Below, one piece after another: positions 34,451 to 42,908 of a DNA stretch of 64,000 nt. Below the pieces are notes generated by a model. It was not told where the DNA came from. It ran no database searches and was given only the letters and a program-made list of their open reading frames with translations. Position 1 is the first letter of the stretch. Every line of letters begins with the position of its first letter. The stretch is from contig JAAVYI010000006.1 of assembly GCA_022791055.1 (NCBI GenBank), positions 1 to 64,000 of the forward strand, in the 5' to 3' direction. Made by a program: the position numbers and the translations under genes. Source of the stretch: Clostridia bacterium. Lineage in GTDB: Bacteria; Bacillota; Clostridia; Christensenellales; Pumilibacteraceae.

Positions 34451-36052
34451 TTACAGTTCGCTTGTCGTCACGGTGTGCCGATAATCGTTCCATTCCAAAC
34501 CGGCTTTGGGGTTATCGGCTTCGCGCGGCAACAGTGTTTCTTCCAATTCCTCGATCCTGTCGATTTTGCCGGCAATGTAGGCGTCGAGCCGCGCGCGGCA
34601 GTTTTTCAGCCGCAACATCAGCCCGCCCAAACGCGCGTCTTGCACCTCGAATCCGAACGGCTTGTATTCGGTGTGCCACATGGTTCTAAACGCCTCGTAA
34701 AACGCTTGCACGCGTTTGACGGTCTCGTCGTAGTCGGCCGCGACGCGTTTCAACTCGGCTTTATCGCCGCGCTTATAAGCGGCGCGGGTGCGAATCCCTA
34801 AGTAGGCTTTCTTTTCGAGCACGCGGCACAGCTTTTCCTGCGAATCGAACATGTAGGCATATTCCCCGGCGCGCGCTTTGGCCGCGGCGAGCTGCGCCGC
34901 ATAGGCAGCGTAGGGAATTTCGGGTACGCTTGCGGCCGCGACGTCTAAAATGCCTAAAAACGGATCGTTGTACAGCAGCGCCTTGCAAGGATTGGGCGCG
35001 CCTGTCGTTTCGCCGGGAATGACGTCCGGTAATGCCAGCGTATCGAAATCGGCCGCAGAGACGCCGAACAGCTTTTCAAAGTCGGCGGCGATCGTTTTCT
35101 CGTCGAAACAGCCGTCGGCATAGCGACGAATCGCGTACAGCGACTGCAACAGCGAAAACCGCGGGCATTCCGAACCGTTATCGCCCCACATGGTGATCAA
35201 AACGTTGTCAATGCCGTTTTTCATCACGCTTTGCATAGCCGGCCGCATCGTCTGCTCCGTAAACCGCACATTGGGCGAAAAGCCGTGCCACTCCCACGCA
35301 CCGCCGGCAAACCAAATCCCGCGACCGAACTCTTTGTGCGCGGCGATCATTTCGTCGTACACCGTCTCGTCGGTGTGATAGTAGTCCCAGTAAGCAAGCT
35401 CGACCGATTCCGGCACTTGACGCCGCACCGATTCGGGAATATGCACGCCCTTCGCGTAATAGTCGCCCCCGGCCGCCAGACGGAAAAACATGTCGCTCCA
35501 CATGTGCGGCGTAAAGCCGTACTTTTTCGCGATTTCGGTCACGCGCCCCAAATGGCGGTTGAGGATCTCGAAACGGTTCTGATAGCCGTGGCGGTCGAGA
35601 AACTTTCCTAAACCGACCATGTGCGCCTCGTCCATGCCGATATTGACGTTGCGGGACGTGAAGTTTTCGGCCAGCGTTTTAAACAGCCGCTCGATAAAGC
35701 GGTAGGTTTCTTCCTCGTCGATCAGCAGAATGTCGTTGACGTCGACGATCTCCCAAAAGCGCGGCAGCTTGACCGGGTTGGTAAAGTGCGCCAGCGTCTG
35801 GATACAGGGGATCAGTTCGATCCCGTGCGCCGCCGCATACGCGTCGATCTCTCGCAGTTCCGCGCCCGTGTACCGCCCGCGCAAATAGCCGAAATACGGC
35901 TCGTCACCAACCTCGAACGTGTCCTCTGTGTACAGCTCGAGTGCGTTATAGCCCATTTTTTGCAAGGCGTCGATCATTCTCTTGACCGCCGCTACCGTCA
36001 TCACGCCGTTGCGCGAGCAGTCGATCATCACCCCGAAATGTTTGTATTGCAT
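34451..36052 (-). CDS. GH20 family beta-N-acetylhexosaminidase (cytosolic)
   Basis: 533 residues, no signal peptide. A single TIM-barrel domain starts at the N-terminus (HFGVMIDCSRNGVMTVAAVKRMIDALQKMGYNALELYTED). The GH20 catalytic Asp-Glu pair is D141-E142 in NIGMDEAHMVGLG; W residues of the substrate pocket (HMWSDMFFR, YWDYYH, MWGDNG) follow. The family removes terminal GlcNAc or GalNAc from oligosaccharides; a cytosolic enzyme implies prior uptake. Own promoter (36081-36109), AGGGG ribosome site. It has no obvious operon partner, though mucin-type activity would fit the M60 peptidase at 0.6 kb. Confidence 0.87.
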   Translation of the reverse strand: MQYKHFGVMIDCSRNGVMTVAAVKRMIDALQKMGYNALELYTEDTFEVGDEPYFGYLRGRYTGAELREIDAYAAAHGIELIPCIQTLAHFTNPVKLPRFWEIVDVNDILLIDEEETYRFIERLFKTLAENFTSRNVNIGMDEAHMVGLGKFLDRHGYQNRFEILNRHLGRVTEIAKKYGFTPHMWSDMFFRLAAGGDYYAKGVHIPESVRRQVPESVELAYWDYYHTDETVYDEMIAAHKEFGRGIWFAGGAWEWHGFSPNVRFTEQTMRPAMQSVMKNGIDNVLITMWGDNGSECPRFSLLQSLYAIRRYADGCFDEKTIAADFEKLFGVSAADFDTLALPDVIPGETTGAPNPCKALLYNDPFLGILDVAAASVPEIPYAAYAAQLAAAKARAGEYAYMFDSQEKLCRVLEKKAYLGIRTRAAYKRGDKAELKRVAADYDETVKRVQAFYEAFRTMWHTEYKPFGFEVQDARLGGLMLRLKNCRARLDAYIAGKIDRIEELEETLLPREADNPKAGLEWNDYRHTVTTSEL

Positions 36053-36080
36053 GGTAATACCCCTTAAAAAAGATACTTAC

Positions 36081-36109
36081 AGTATACCACACCGCCCCGC
36101 GCCTGTCCA
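36081..36109 (-). promoter_or_regulatory. Promoter of the GH20 gene
   Basis: TGGACA (36109-36104), 17 nt, TATACT (36086-36081) on the minus strand. The predicted start near 36074 gives a ~20-nt leader. Confidence 0.7.
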
Positions 36110-36154
36110 CATATTCCGACAGCCGAATTTTGTTGTCTTACTATACAAAAATTG

Positions 36155-36379
36155 CTATCCGATCCGCCGCTCGACAAACCACCGCCCCGACTGCGTCTCC
36201 CGATAAAACGCGTGTTCGCGGCCGTCGACGCGGCAAACAAACAGTTCGGTCAACGCGCCGCCGACGTGCTGCGGCGGGGACAGCCGACGGTCAAGCGTTT
36301 TTTCGACCGTGAAGCGACGGCCGTCCCACATAAACGCGACGGGAAACAACTGCCCTTCGACGTCGACGCGCACAAACAT
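36155..36379 (-). CDS. Small conserved protein of unknown function
   Basis: 74 residues (MFVRVDVEGQLFPVAFMWDGRRFTVEKTLD...GRWFVERRIG), a small beta-rich protein. Similar ~75-90-residue proteins with the pattern V...F...G...P..F.W.DGR.F.I..VLD....AS...GG.G.RY.CRI.GRE..L....GRWFVE are common in Clostridia, from memory. The ATG at 36379 is preceded by AAAGAG at 9 nt; an upstream ATG at 36406 lacks any ribosome site. No function is known to me. Confidence 0.65.
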   Translation of the reverse strand: MFVRVDVEGQLFPVAFMWDGRRFTVEKTLDRRLSPPQHVGGALTELFVCRVDGREHAFYRETQSGRWFVERRIG

Positions 36380-36512
36380 TTCTACGTACTCTTTTCGATA
36401 TTGCATACCGTAAGTATGCCCGATTCGGAGACAGACATTCCCCAAAGGATCACCGCCCGCAATATTAAATTTCGTTAAATGCGGCGCGACGGCCGCAGAC
36501 GCTTGACAGGCA

Positions 36513-36540
36513 CCCCCCCCGCAGTATACTGGGGATACGT
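36513..36540 (+). promoter_or_regulatory. tldD promoter with a C8 run in its spacer
   Basis: TTGACA (36513-36518) and TATACT (36535-36540) are separated by 16 nt, of which eight are consecutive C (36523-36530). Gain of one C gives the optimal 17-nt spacing. This is the architecture of slippage-controlled promoters. Confidence 0.75.
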
Positions 36541-36575
36541 ACATACGTCATATTTTTACCCCAAAAGGAGGATAC

Positions 36576-37910
36576 ATGATACAGTTCCGAAAAAACTACT
36601 ACGCCGACGTGCGCATCGAGGATCGGTTTGAAACGCAGATCGCGTTTCTGAACGAAAATCTCAACCAGTGCAAACAGACGTCGGTCAAAAAGGCGTTCCT
36701 GCGCGTGTTCGACGGCGAAATGTGGTACTACGCCTCGACGTGCGACGTCGCCAATGTGCAAAAGGAGTTGGACGCGCTGTATGCTTCGGCGCATGAAAAC
36801 AAACAGATCGGCGCGCATCCGCTGGTCAAAAAGTTCCAGGTCAACCGCGACAGCGTGAAACTGTACGAAAAAAACAGTTTGCGCGACGTGCCGCTCAAAG
36901 CCAAGATCGACCGCCTCGACGGCATTCGCAAGCGCATCGCCGCCGATCCGTACGTCAAGTTCCTGCAAGCCGTCTATTCCGATCGGCACAGCGTGTGGCA
37001 GTTCTATTCTTCCCTGGGCGCCGACATCTCTTACGATGTGCAATACTGTAAAGCGATCGCCGCCGTCAACATGGCAGACGGCGAAAAGACGCACAGCACG
37101 CATATCGTCAAAGCGGCGGTTACCTTCGACGAGCTGACGTTCTCCGACCAAGCGATCGCCGACTTCCTGAAGGAAAACGACGATTTTCTGCTACACGCCG
37201 AGGCCGTCGAGCCGGGCGAATATCCGGTCATTCTCTCGCCCGAAGCGGGCGGCATCTTCGCGCACGAGTCGTTCGGACATAAGTCGGAAGCCGACTTTAT
37301 GTTGGGCGACGAGACGATGAAAAAGGAGTGGCAGCTCGGCAAAACCGTCGGCAGTCCGCTTCTGTCGATCTACGACACCGGTTTGCAACCGGGCACCGGC
37401 TACGTTCCCTACGACGACGAAGGGACGCGGGCGACTAAGACGTACTTGATCAAGAACGGCGTTCTCACCGGCCGCTTGCATTCGGCCGAAACGGCCGCCG
37501 AACTGGGAGAGGCGACGACCGGCAACGCGCGCGCCGTCGATTGCACGTTCGAGCCGATCGTGCGCATGACGAATACCGTCATCGAATCGGGCACTTCGAC
37601 GTTCGACGAGCTGCTCGCCCCGATTAAGCACGGGTATTTCATCAAAACGGTGCAGCACGGGTCGGGCATGAGCACGTTCACCATCGCGCCGCTGCTTGCT
37701 TACGAGATTGTCGACGGCAAACTGACGAAACCCGTCAAAATTTCGGTCGTCACCGGCAATGTGTTTGAAACTTTAGGCTTAATCGACGGCGTAGGCAAAA
37801 ACGCCGTTGTAGAGCCGACCGGCGGCAATTGCGGCAAAATGGAGCAATTTCCGTTGAACGTAGGCTTCGGCGCGCCGTATGTGCGCGTTGCGAAAATGCG
37901 TGTGCAGTAA
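36576..37910 (+). CDS. tldD: TldD-family metalloprotease subunit
   Basis: 444 residues. The zinc site HESFGH in EAGGIFAHESFGHKSEAD is the TldD HExxxH motif. Other family blocks are DDEGTRATKTYLIKNGVLTGRLHSAETAAELG and GVGKNAVVEPTGGNCGK. TldD and TldE form a heterodimeric protease that digests unfolded peptides and trims modified peptides such as microcins. AAGGAGG lies 5 nt before the ATG. The tldE partner begins 12 bp downstream. Confidence 0.92.
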   Translation: MIQFRKNYYADVRIEDRFETQIAFLNENLNQCKQTSVKKAFLRVFDGEMWYYASTCDVANVQKELDALYASAHENKQIGAHPLVKKFQVNRDSVKLYEKNSLRDVPLKAKIDRLDGIRKRIAADPYVKFLQAVYSDRHSVWQFYSSLGADISYDVQYCKAIAAVNMADGEKTHSTHIVKAAVTFDELTFSDQAIADFLKENDDFLLHAEAVEPGEYPVILSPEAGGIFAHESFGHKSEADFMLGDETMKKEWQLGKTVGSPLLSIYDTGLQPGTGYVPYDDEGTRATKTYLIKNGVLTGRLHSAETAAELGEATTGNARAVDCTFEPIVRMTNTVIESGTSTFDELLAPIKHGYFIKTVQHGSGMSTFTIAPLLAYEIVDGKLTKPVKISVVTGNVFETLGLIDGVGKNAVVEPTGGNCGKMEQFPLNVGFGAPYVRVAKMRVQ

Positions 37911-37922
37911 GGAGGCAGAAAC

Positions 37923-39140
37923 ATGTACGAGACCATTATCGAAAACACCCATGAGAGCACCGTCAACGTGTCGGGCAACAAGATCACTTCGCTGCGCAAT
38001 ACGGCGTCCCACACGACGGCGGTGCGGTTTTATAAGGACAACCGCGTATCGGTCGCAGGCCAGGAAGGCGCCGCCGACGTGCCAAAGCTAATAAAACGCG
38101 CCGAAACCGATTTGCCGGTCTGCGGCGTTCCCTATCCGTGTATGCTCGAAAAGAACGTCAAGCACGTCGACCGCCGCAAAAATCCGATCGCGCCCGAAAC
38201 GTTCTTAGACGCCATGCGCGACCTGTTAGACCGCATACAAAAGGTCGCGCCGCAATTTATATTCGGCAACAAGCTCAAGCGCATCGAAAGCGCGCTATCG
38301 TACACCAACACCGCCGGCGCAGACCTCTATTCCGTCGCCGACCGGTTGGAGATCGGGCTGACGATCAAAGAACGCACGTCGGCCAACATCATGGATCTGT
38401 CCTACGGCGGCACGCTCGATTATTTCGATCCGCAAGCGATCGTTGACGATATCGCCGATCTGGCGGCCGCCTATTCGCGCCGCGTCGAGCTGCCGAACGA
38501 CATTCCCGTTATCCTTGACGCCCGTCTCATTCTGTCGATGTTGCTCGAGGATATGATTGCCGACATGTATATGAACGGCTCGGGCAAGCTGAAAGGTAAA
38601 CTGGGCGAAACGCTGTTTCACGACAAGCTGACCGTCGCCGTGCGCTACAACGCGGCTTCGCACGCCCCGCGCCCGTTCTTCGACGCCGAAGGCACCGTAT
38701 TGACCGACGACGGTTTCAAACTGATCGAGAACGGCAAGTTCTGCGGTCTGCTGTCGACCAAGCGCGCGGCGGCGCAGTTCGGCATTCCCCTTTCGGGCGG
38801 CGCGAGCACAGGCGCCTATGACGCCGTGCCGAGCTACGGCGGCAACGCGATCTACGCCGACGAAACGGCCGATTCGGTTTCCAAACTGTGCGACCGCGCG
38901 ATCTATGTGGCCGTCGCGTCGGGCGGCGACATCACCGATAAGGGCGACGTCGGCATTCCCGTGCAAGCGGCGTTCTTGCTCGAAAACGGCAAACTGGTCG
39001 GCCGCCTGCCCGAACTGATGCTGTCGGGCAGTATCTTCGACATTTGCGGCAAAAACTTCCTCGGCGTGTCGAGCCAAACGGCATTCCGCTGCGACCATGC
39101 GCCGCTGTTTGCCGCCGGTATGAAAGTCGCCAAACAGTAA
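37923..39140 (+). CDS. tldE: TldE/PmbA-family protease subunit
   Basis: 405 residues. It lacks the HExxxH zinc site, as expected for the non-catalytic subunit. The C-terminal half (LFHDKLTV...GTVLTDDGFKLIENGKFCGLLSTKRAAAQFG, GDVGIPVQAAFLLENGKLVGRLPELMLSG) matches the family layout. It is translated from a strong GGAGG site and is co-transcribed with tldD. No obvious peptide substrate gene adjoins the pair. Confidence 0.9.
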   Translation: MYETIIENTHESTVNVSGNKITSLRNTASHTTAVRFYKDNRVSVAGQEGAADVPKLIKRAETDLPVCGVPYPCMLEKNVKHVDRRKNPIAPETFLDAMRDLLDRIQKVAPQFIFGNKLKRIESALSYTNTAGADLYSVADRLEIGLTIKERTSANIMDLSYGGTLDYFDPQAIVDDIADLAAAYSRRVELPNDIPVILDARLILSMLLEDMIADMYMNGSGKLKGKLGETLFHDKLTVAVRYNAASHAPRPFFDAEGTVLTDDGFKLIENGKFCGLLSTKRAAAQFGIPLSGGASTGAYDAVPSYGGNAIYADETADSVSKLCDRAIYVAVASGGDITDKGDVGIPVQAAFLLENGKLVGRLPELMLSGSIFDICGKNFLGVSSQTAFRCDHAPLFAAGMKVAKQ

Positions 39141-39173
39141 CGCGCTCGGCGGCAATCTCTAATACGCCATACG

Positions 39174-39213
39174 AAAAACGCCCGCTCTCAAAATGAGGGC
39201 GGGCGTTTTGTAT
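39174..39213. terminator. Bidirectional intrinsic terminator
   Basis: AAAACGCCCGC (39175-39185) pairs with GCGGGCGTTTT (39199-39209), with an inner CTCA/TGAG extension. It closes both the tldDE operon and the converging membrane-protein gene. Confidence 0.9.
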
Positions 39214-39214
39214 T

Positions 39215-39649
39215 TTACTTTAAGAGGTGGATCGAACCGATCAGCGGCAGTTCTTCGTCGCGGTCGGTGACGACGTACACGATCCCGACAATGCCGAGAA
39301 TGAGCAGCGCGAGCGAATAGATTCCGGCCAGCACGCCGAAGATCCAACCGATCGCCGGAACGTGCATCAGTATGCCGAACACGGCGTTACCGACCACCGA
39401 AAACAGCAGGAGCAAAAGCCCTTCGTTGGCGTGGCGGGTGGCTTTGGCGTCGTTCTTGTAGAGAATGAGCGGCAAAAAGAACAGTATACCCCACAGATAG
39501 CACAGCGAATAAATGATCTTTTTCTCCGTCGCAGTGTCCGCCGATACGCCGGAACTACTTTGCTTTTGCGCCGTTTCCGGCCGCGCTTGCGCCGCCGTCG
39601 TGTCGTCCTGCTTTTGCTGCTGCTCGCTCGGTCTGTTCTCGTCCGCCAT
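39215..39649 (-). CDS. Small membrane protein, DUF4870/Tic20-like
   Basis: 144 residues. A polar Gln/Ala/Thr-rich N-terminus (~1-42) is followed by three to four membrane helices. The motif KNDAKATRHANEGLLLLLFSVVGN resembles DUF4870 proteins (H..E...L..). Function unknown. AAGGAG precedes the ATG. Confidence 0.75.
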   Translation of the reverse strand: MADENRPSEQQQKQDDTTAAQARPETAQKQSSSGVSADTATEKKIIYSLCYLWGILFFLPLILYKNDAKATRHANEGLLLLLFSVVGNAVFGILMHVPAIGWIFGVLAGIYSLALLILGIVGIVYVVTDRDEELPLIGSIHLLK

Positions 39650-39702
39650 GTCGCGCTCCTTTCGCCTTTACTATATGTCGGCGCATCGCCGTTTATACCT
39701 AT

Positions 39703-39731
39703 AGTATACCACGTACCGCGAAAAAACGCAA
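39703..39731 (-). promoter_or_regulatory. Putative promoter of the small membrane protein gene
   Basis: TTGCGT (39731-39726), 17 nt, TATACT (39708-39703) on the minus strand. The -35 box is weak. Confidence 0.55.
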
Positions 39732-39754
39732 CCGCTCCCGCAACGATTTGCTAC

Positions 39755-42700
39755 TTATTTCGTCCAATGCCATTCCGCCCAAGCCGACGCGATGACTTTG
39801 TTGCCGTCGCCTCTGGCGCGAATCTTGACCGAAATCGAGTTGTACTGCTTGTAGTTGTTGATACTGAACGAGTTGTAGTCCGCCTGTTTCAATTCGCCGT
39901 AGTCGGCGCCGTCGAACGCAATATAATACTCGTAGCCTTTTGCGTAGTCGATTTTGTCCCACTTGAGCGCGCCGTCGGCGGTGATGACAAACGACGATTC
40001 GGAAGGCGCGGCCAAAATCGTGATCGTGTCGGACGCACTGCCGCCCGCGTACTGCGAATCGATATAATAAACGCCGCTCGCATCGAACGCGCCGCCCAAG
40101 GCCTTGACGCGAACCGCATACTTACCCGGGCTTTGGATCGTCTTACTGTACGACGTCTCTGCGCTCGGAATCGACTGCCCCGCGATCTCGTACTGATAGC
40201 CAGTGCAGTTCGGGGACGGCGTTTTGACCGTCACGATAATGCTGCCGTTTTCGACGAACGCCGCAGCCGAATACTTGTACTCGATGCTCGGCGCGGCCAA
40301 AACACGCGCTTTTTGCGTATAGACGCAGTCCTTGCTGTCGACGTTGTTGCGACCGTCGCCCACCGCGCGCAGCTTGACAATGTGATCGCCATCGGTGGTA
40401 AAGCGCGGCGTGTACGTGTACTGCGACCCCGAAACGTGATACTCGTCGCTGACTTTCTTGCCGTCGATCTCGATATAGTACGCGCTCGCATTGGTCACGC
40501 TGTCCCAAACGTATTTGCCGTCGGCAACCCGCAGCGTCGGCGTCGCCAGCTTATACACCGTCATCACGACCGAATAATCGCTGTCGAGATACTTGGTATC
40601 GTTGCCGACCGCCTTGATGTAAAAGGTATAGCCTTGCCCGCCCTCGAGGTGCTCGATGTTGTACTTCGTTGCGTTCAGATTGCCGCCGACAAGCTCCTCG
40701 CCGGGCTTAGAGAAGATCCGATACGTCGGCGTATATTCGCCCGTGTTGATGTTATTCGGTGTGTTCCACACCAGTTCGACGCTGTTGGCTAACGCCCCTT
40801 CGGGGAACGTCGGCGCGGCCAAGCGAATAAACTGCTGCGTCGGCGACGCCTCGCTCGTCATGTAGTACAGCGTGCGCTGCTCGTTGTAGCAGTTGGCGAC
40901 AGCTGTCATCGAAAGCGTCGTGCCGTCGGTCTCGATAAACTGATACATGTTGGTGTATGCGTTTTCCGTCAGCGGCGTTTTCGACAGGTCGAGATAGGTC
41001 TCGTAGCCCGACGCGTTGGAAACGTCGTCCCAGCTCAGCGTGCCGTTGCCTGCGCGCGTGATCTTGATACCGGTCGGCGCTTGCAACCGCTCGACCGCCA
41101 CCGGCGCCGACGGATTGGACGCCAACACGCCTGCGCCGTTGCCGCGCGCGGCGACGGTGATCGAGTACGTCCCCGCCTTGATCGTCGACAGGTCGCAACT
41201 TTCGCGCTGCGACGTCAGACGCGTGCCCGCATACGCCACCGTGTACCCGTTGTTGCCGGCGACCGCATCCCAACCGAGCGTAAACCCGCTCATGACGGGA
41301 TTTTGCGGCGTGGCTTGTACGGTGATGTCGAACGAAAGCGCGTCGCGGCTGAGGCACGGCAACGTCACGTATTTGGCCGTACCGACCGTCTTGACCCCGC
41401 CCATACTGCGCACCGTGTACGTGTAGTGCTGTTCGGCAATGTTGGCGCTGTCGACGACGTTATTATCGCTGAGCGCCGCGCCCGTCGTATATTTGCCGCT
41501 CATTAGCGCGCCGTCTTTATACAACTGATACCCGCTCGCGCCGTTGACCGGCACGAAATTGACGGTAAACCCGCGCGCAAGATTGTCGCGCTCGCTGACG
41601 ATATGTTCGCTGTCCGCCGCCCGCGGCGCGGCCAAACGCTCGACGGTGATCGGCGCCGAATACTTGCTGTCGTAGTGGTCGGCGCTGCCGGCGGCCGCGT
41701 TCGACTTGACCTCGATCGTGTACACGCCGACGGCCGCGTAGTCGTGCGAAAACGCGCGTTGCACGTCCGAATAGTTGCCGATGACCGGCGCGCCGCCGTC
41801 TTTGATCAGCCGCGTCGTGTAGCCGACCGCCGCATTGACCGCGTTCCAGGTCAAATTATTATTCGCCTCTCCGTCCAGTTCCAAATCGTTGTTCCAGGAC
41901 ACTTGCGGCGTATCGAGTATGTACACCGTCTTTTCGGCCGACCAGGACGAAAAATAATTGCCGCTATCGTTGTACGGCATGACAGCCACATCCTGCGACC
42001 GCCCCGACGCCAAATTCTCGTACTGCGTCGCCGTTACACTCGCTTTCTGTACCACGCCGCCGATCTTCAGCTTGTAGCCCTCTGCGCCGTCGACCGCGTT
42101 CCACTTGACAATGCCGTCCTCGACGAAAATTTCGGCAACCGTCGCCAGGTAATGAAAGTCCTCCGATACCGCTTTGCTGTCATAGGTCGACGTGTGATTG
42201 CCGATCGCCTTGACCTCGACGGTGAAATCTTTGTTGCCCGAGTTGAACGCATAGCTGTTGCCTTTGACCGTGTTCGCCGTGCCGTTGACCGTCACCAGAT
42301 AGTCGCTCGCACTGCCCGTCCAGGTCAAAGCCGTGCCGTCGTACTTGACGCTTGCCGGCGCCGCATACACATAGGCGTTGATTTCCTCGCTATAGGACGA
42401 ATAGAACGTTTTGTCGCCCGACACGATCGGCTTGACCTTGACGCGGTTGCTTCCCTCCGGCAAGGCAAACTGCGTGTCGGTCACTTCCGTTTCCGTCCCG
42501 TTGATGCTGACGGCGTAGGCGTTCGCACCCGCGACTGCGTCCCAACGGATCGCCCCGTCCTCTTCGACGTGAACCGCCGTGATCGGCGCAAGCGGCTTGA
42601 ACGTCACCGACGCCGACTGCTCGGCATGGTCGAATACCGCCGTTACCGTCACTTCGAATGTGTCTGTCGAAGCGTAGGCATACGTCGTCGAGTTGCTGCG

Positions 42701-42898
42701 CGCCGCCTCGCCGCCGTTGATCGCAACCGTATAATGGTTGGCGTTGTCGATCTTATTCCAGGTGATGTATTGCCCGTCGTAGGCGATATTTTCGGGCGCG
42801 GGATAAATGAGGTCTTTGGCCTTTTTGCACCCGACAAGTCCGCACGCCGCCGCGCACATGACAAGCACGGACAAAAGGATAAGAAACTTCTTTTTCAT
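39755..42898 (-). CDS. Large lipoprotein of tandem fibronectin-III-like repeats
   Basis: 1,047 residues. The MKKKFLILLSVLVMCAAACGLVGC signal peptide ends in a lipobox. About ten ~90-residue beta-sandwich repeats follow, each with a core of the type I.W..V.GA.GY.V.I.G (ITWNKIDNANHYTVAING, IRWDAVAGANAYAVSING, VKWNAVDGAEGYKLKIGG, LSWDDVSNASGYETYLD, YVWDSVTNASAYYIEIDG, LKWDKIDYAKGYEYYIA). No catalytic domain or wall anchor is visible. The protein is a long surface stalk or adhesin-like array. It lies 10 bp downstream of the InlB-repeat lipoprotein gene. AAGGAG precedes the start. Confidence 0.8.
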   Translation of the reverse strand: MKKKFLILLSVLVMCAAACGLVGCKKAKDLIYPAPENIAYDGQYITWNKIDNANHYTVAINGGEAARSNSTTYAYASTDTFEVTVTAVFDHAEQSASVTFKPLAPITAVHVEEDGAIRWDAVAGANAYAVSINGTETEVTDTQFALPEGSNRVKVKPIVSGDKTFYSSYSEEINAYVYAAPASVKYDGTALTWTGSASDYLVTVNGTANTVKGNSYAFNSGNKDFTVEVKAIGNHTSTYDSKAVSEDFHYLATVAEIFVEDGIVKWNAVDGAEGYKLKIGGVVQKASVTATQYENLASGRSQDVAVMPYNDSGNYFSSWSAEKTVYILDTPQVSWNNDLELDGEANNNLTWNAVNAAVGYTTRLIKDGGAPVIGNYSDVQRAFSHDYAAVGVYTIEVKSNAAAGSADHYDSKYSAPITVERLAAPRAADSEHIVSERDNLARGFTVNFVPVNGASGYQLYKDGALMSGKYTTGAALSDNNVVDSANIAEQHYTYTVRSMGGVKTVGTAKYVTLPCLSRDALSFDITVQATPQNPVMSGFTLGWDAVAGNNGYTVAYAGTRLTSQRESCDLSTIKAGTYSITVAARGNGAGVLASNPSAPVAVERLQAPTGIKITRAGNGTLSWDDVSNASGYETYLDLSKTPLTENAYTNMYQFIETDGTTLSMTAVANCYNEQRTLYYMTSEASPTQQFIRLAAPTFPEGALANSVELVWNTPNNINTGEYTPTYRIFSKPGEELVGGNLNATKYNIEHLEGGQGYTFYIKAVGNDTKYLDSDYSVVMTVYKLATPTLRVADGKYVWDSVTNASAYYIEIDGKKVSDEYHVSGSQYTYTPRFTTDGDHIVKLRAVGDGRNNVDSKDCVYTQKARVLAAPSIEYKYSAAAFVENGSIIVTVKTPSPNCTGYQYEIAGQSIPSAETSYSKTIQSPGKYAVRVKALGGAFDASGVYYIDSQYAGGSASDTITILAAPSESSFVITADGALKWDKIDYAKGYEYYIAFDGADYGELKQADYNSFSINNYKQYNSISVKIRARGDGNKVIASAWAEWHWTK

Positions 42899-42908
42899 GA
42901 TGCACTCC

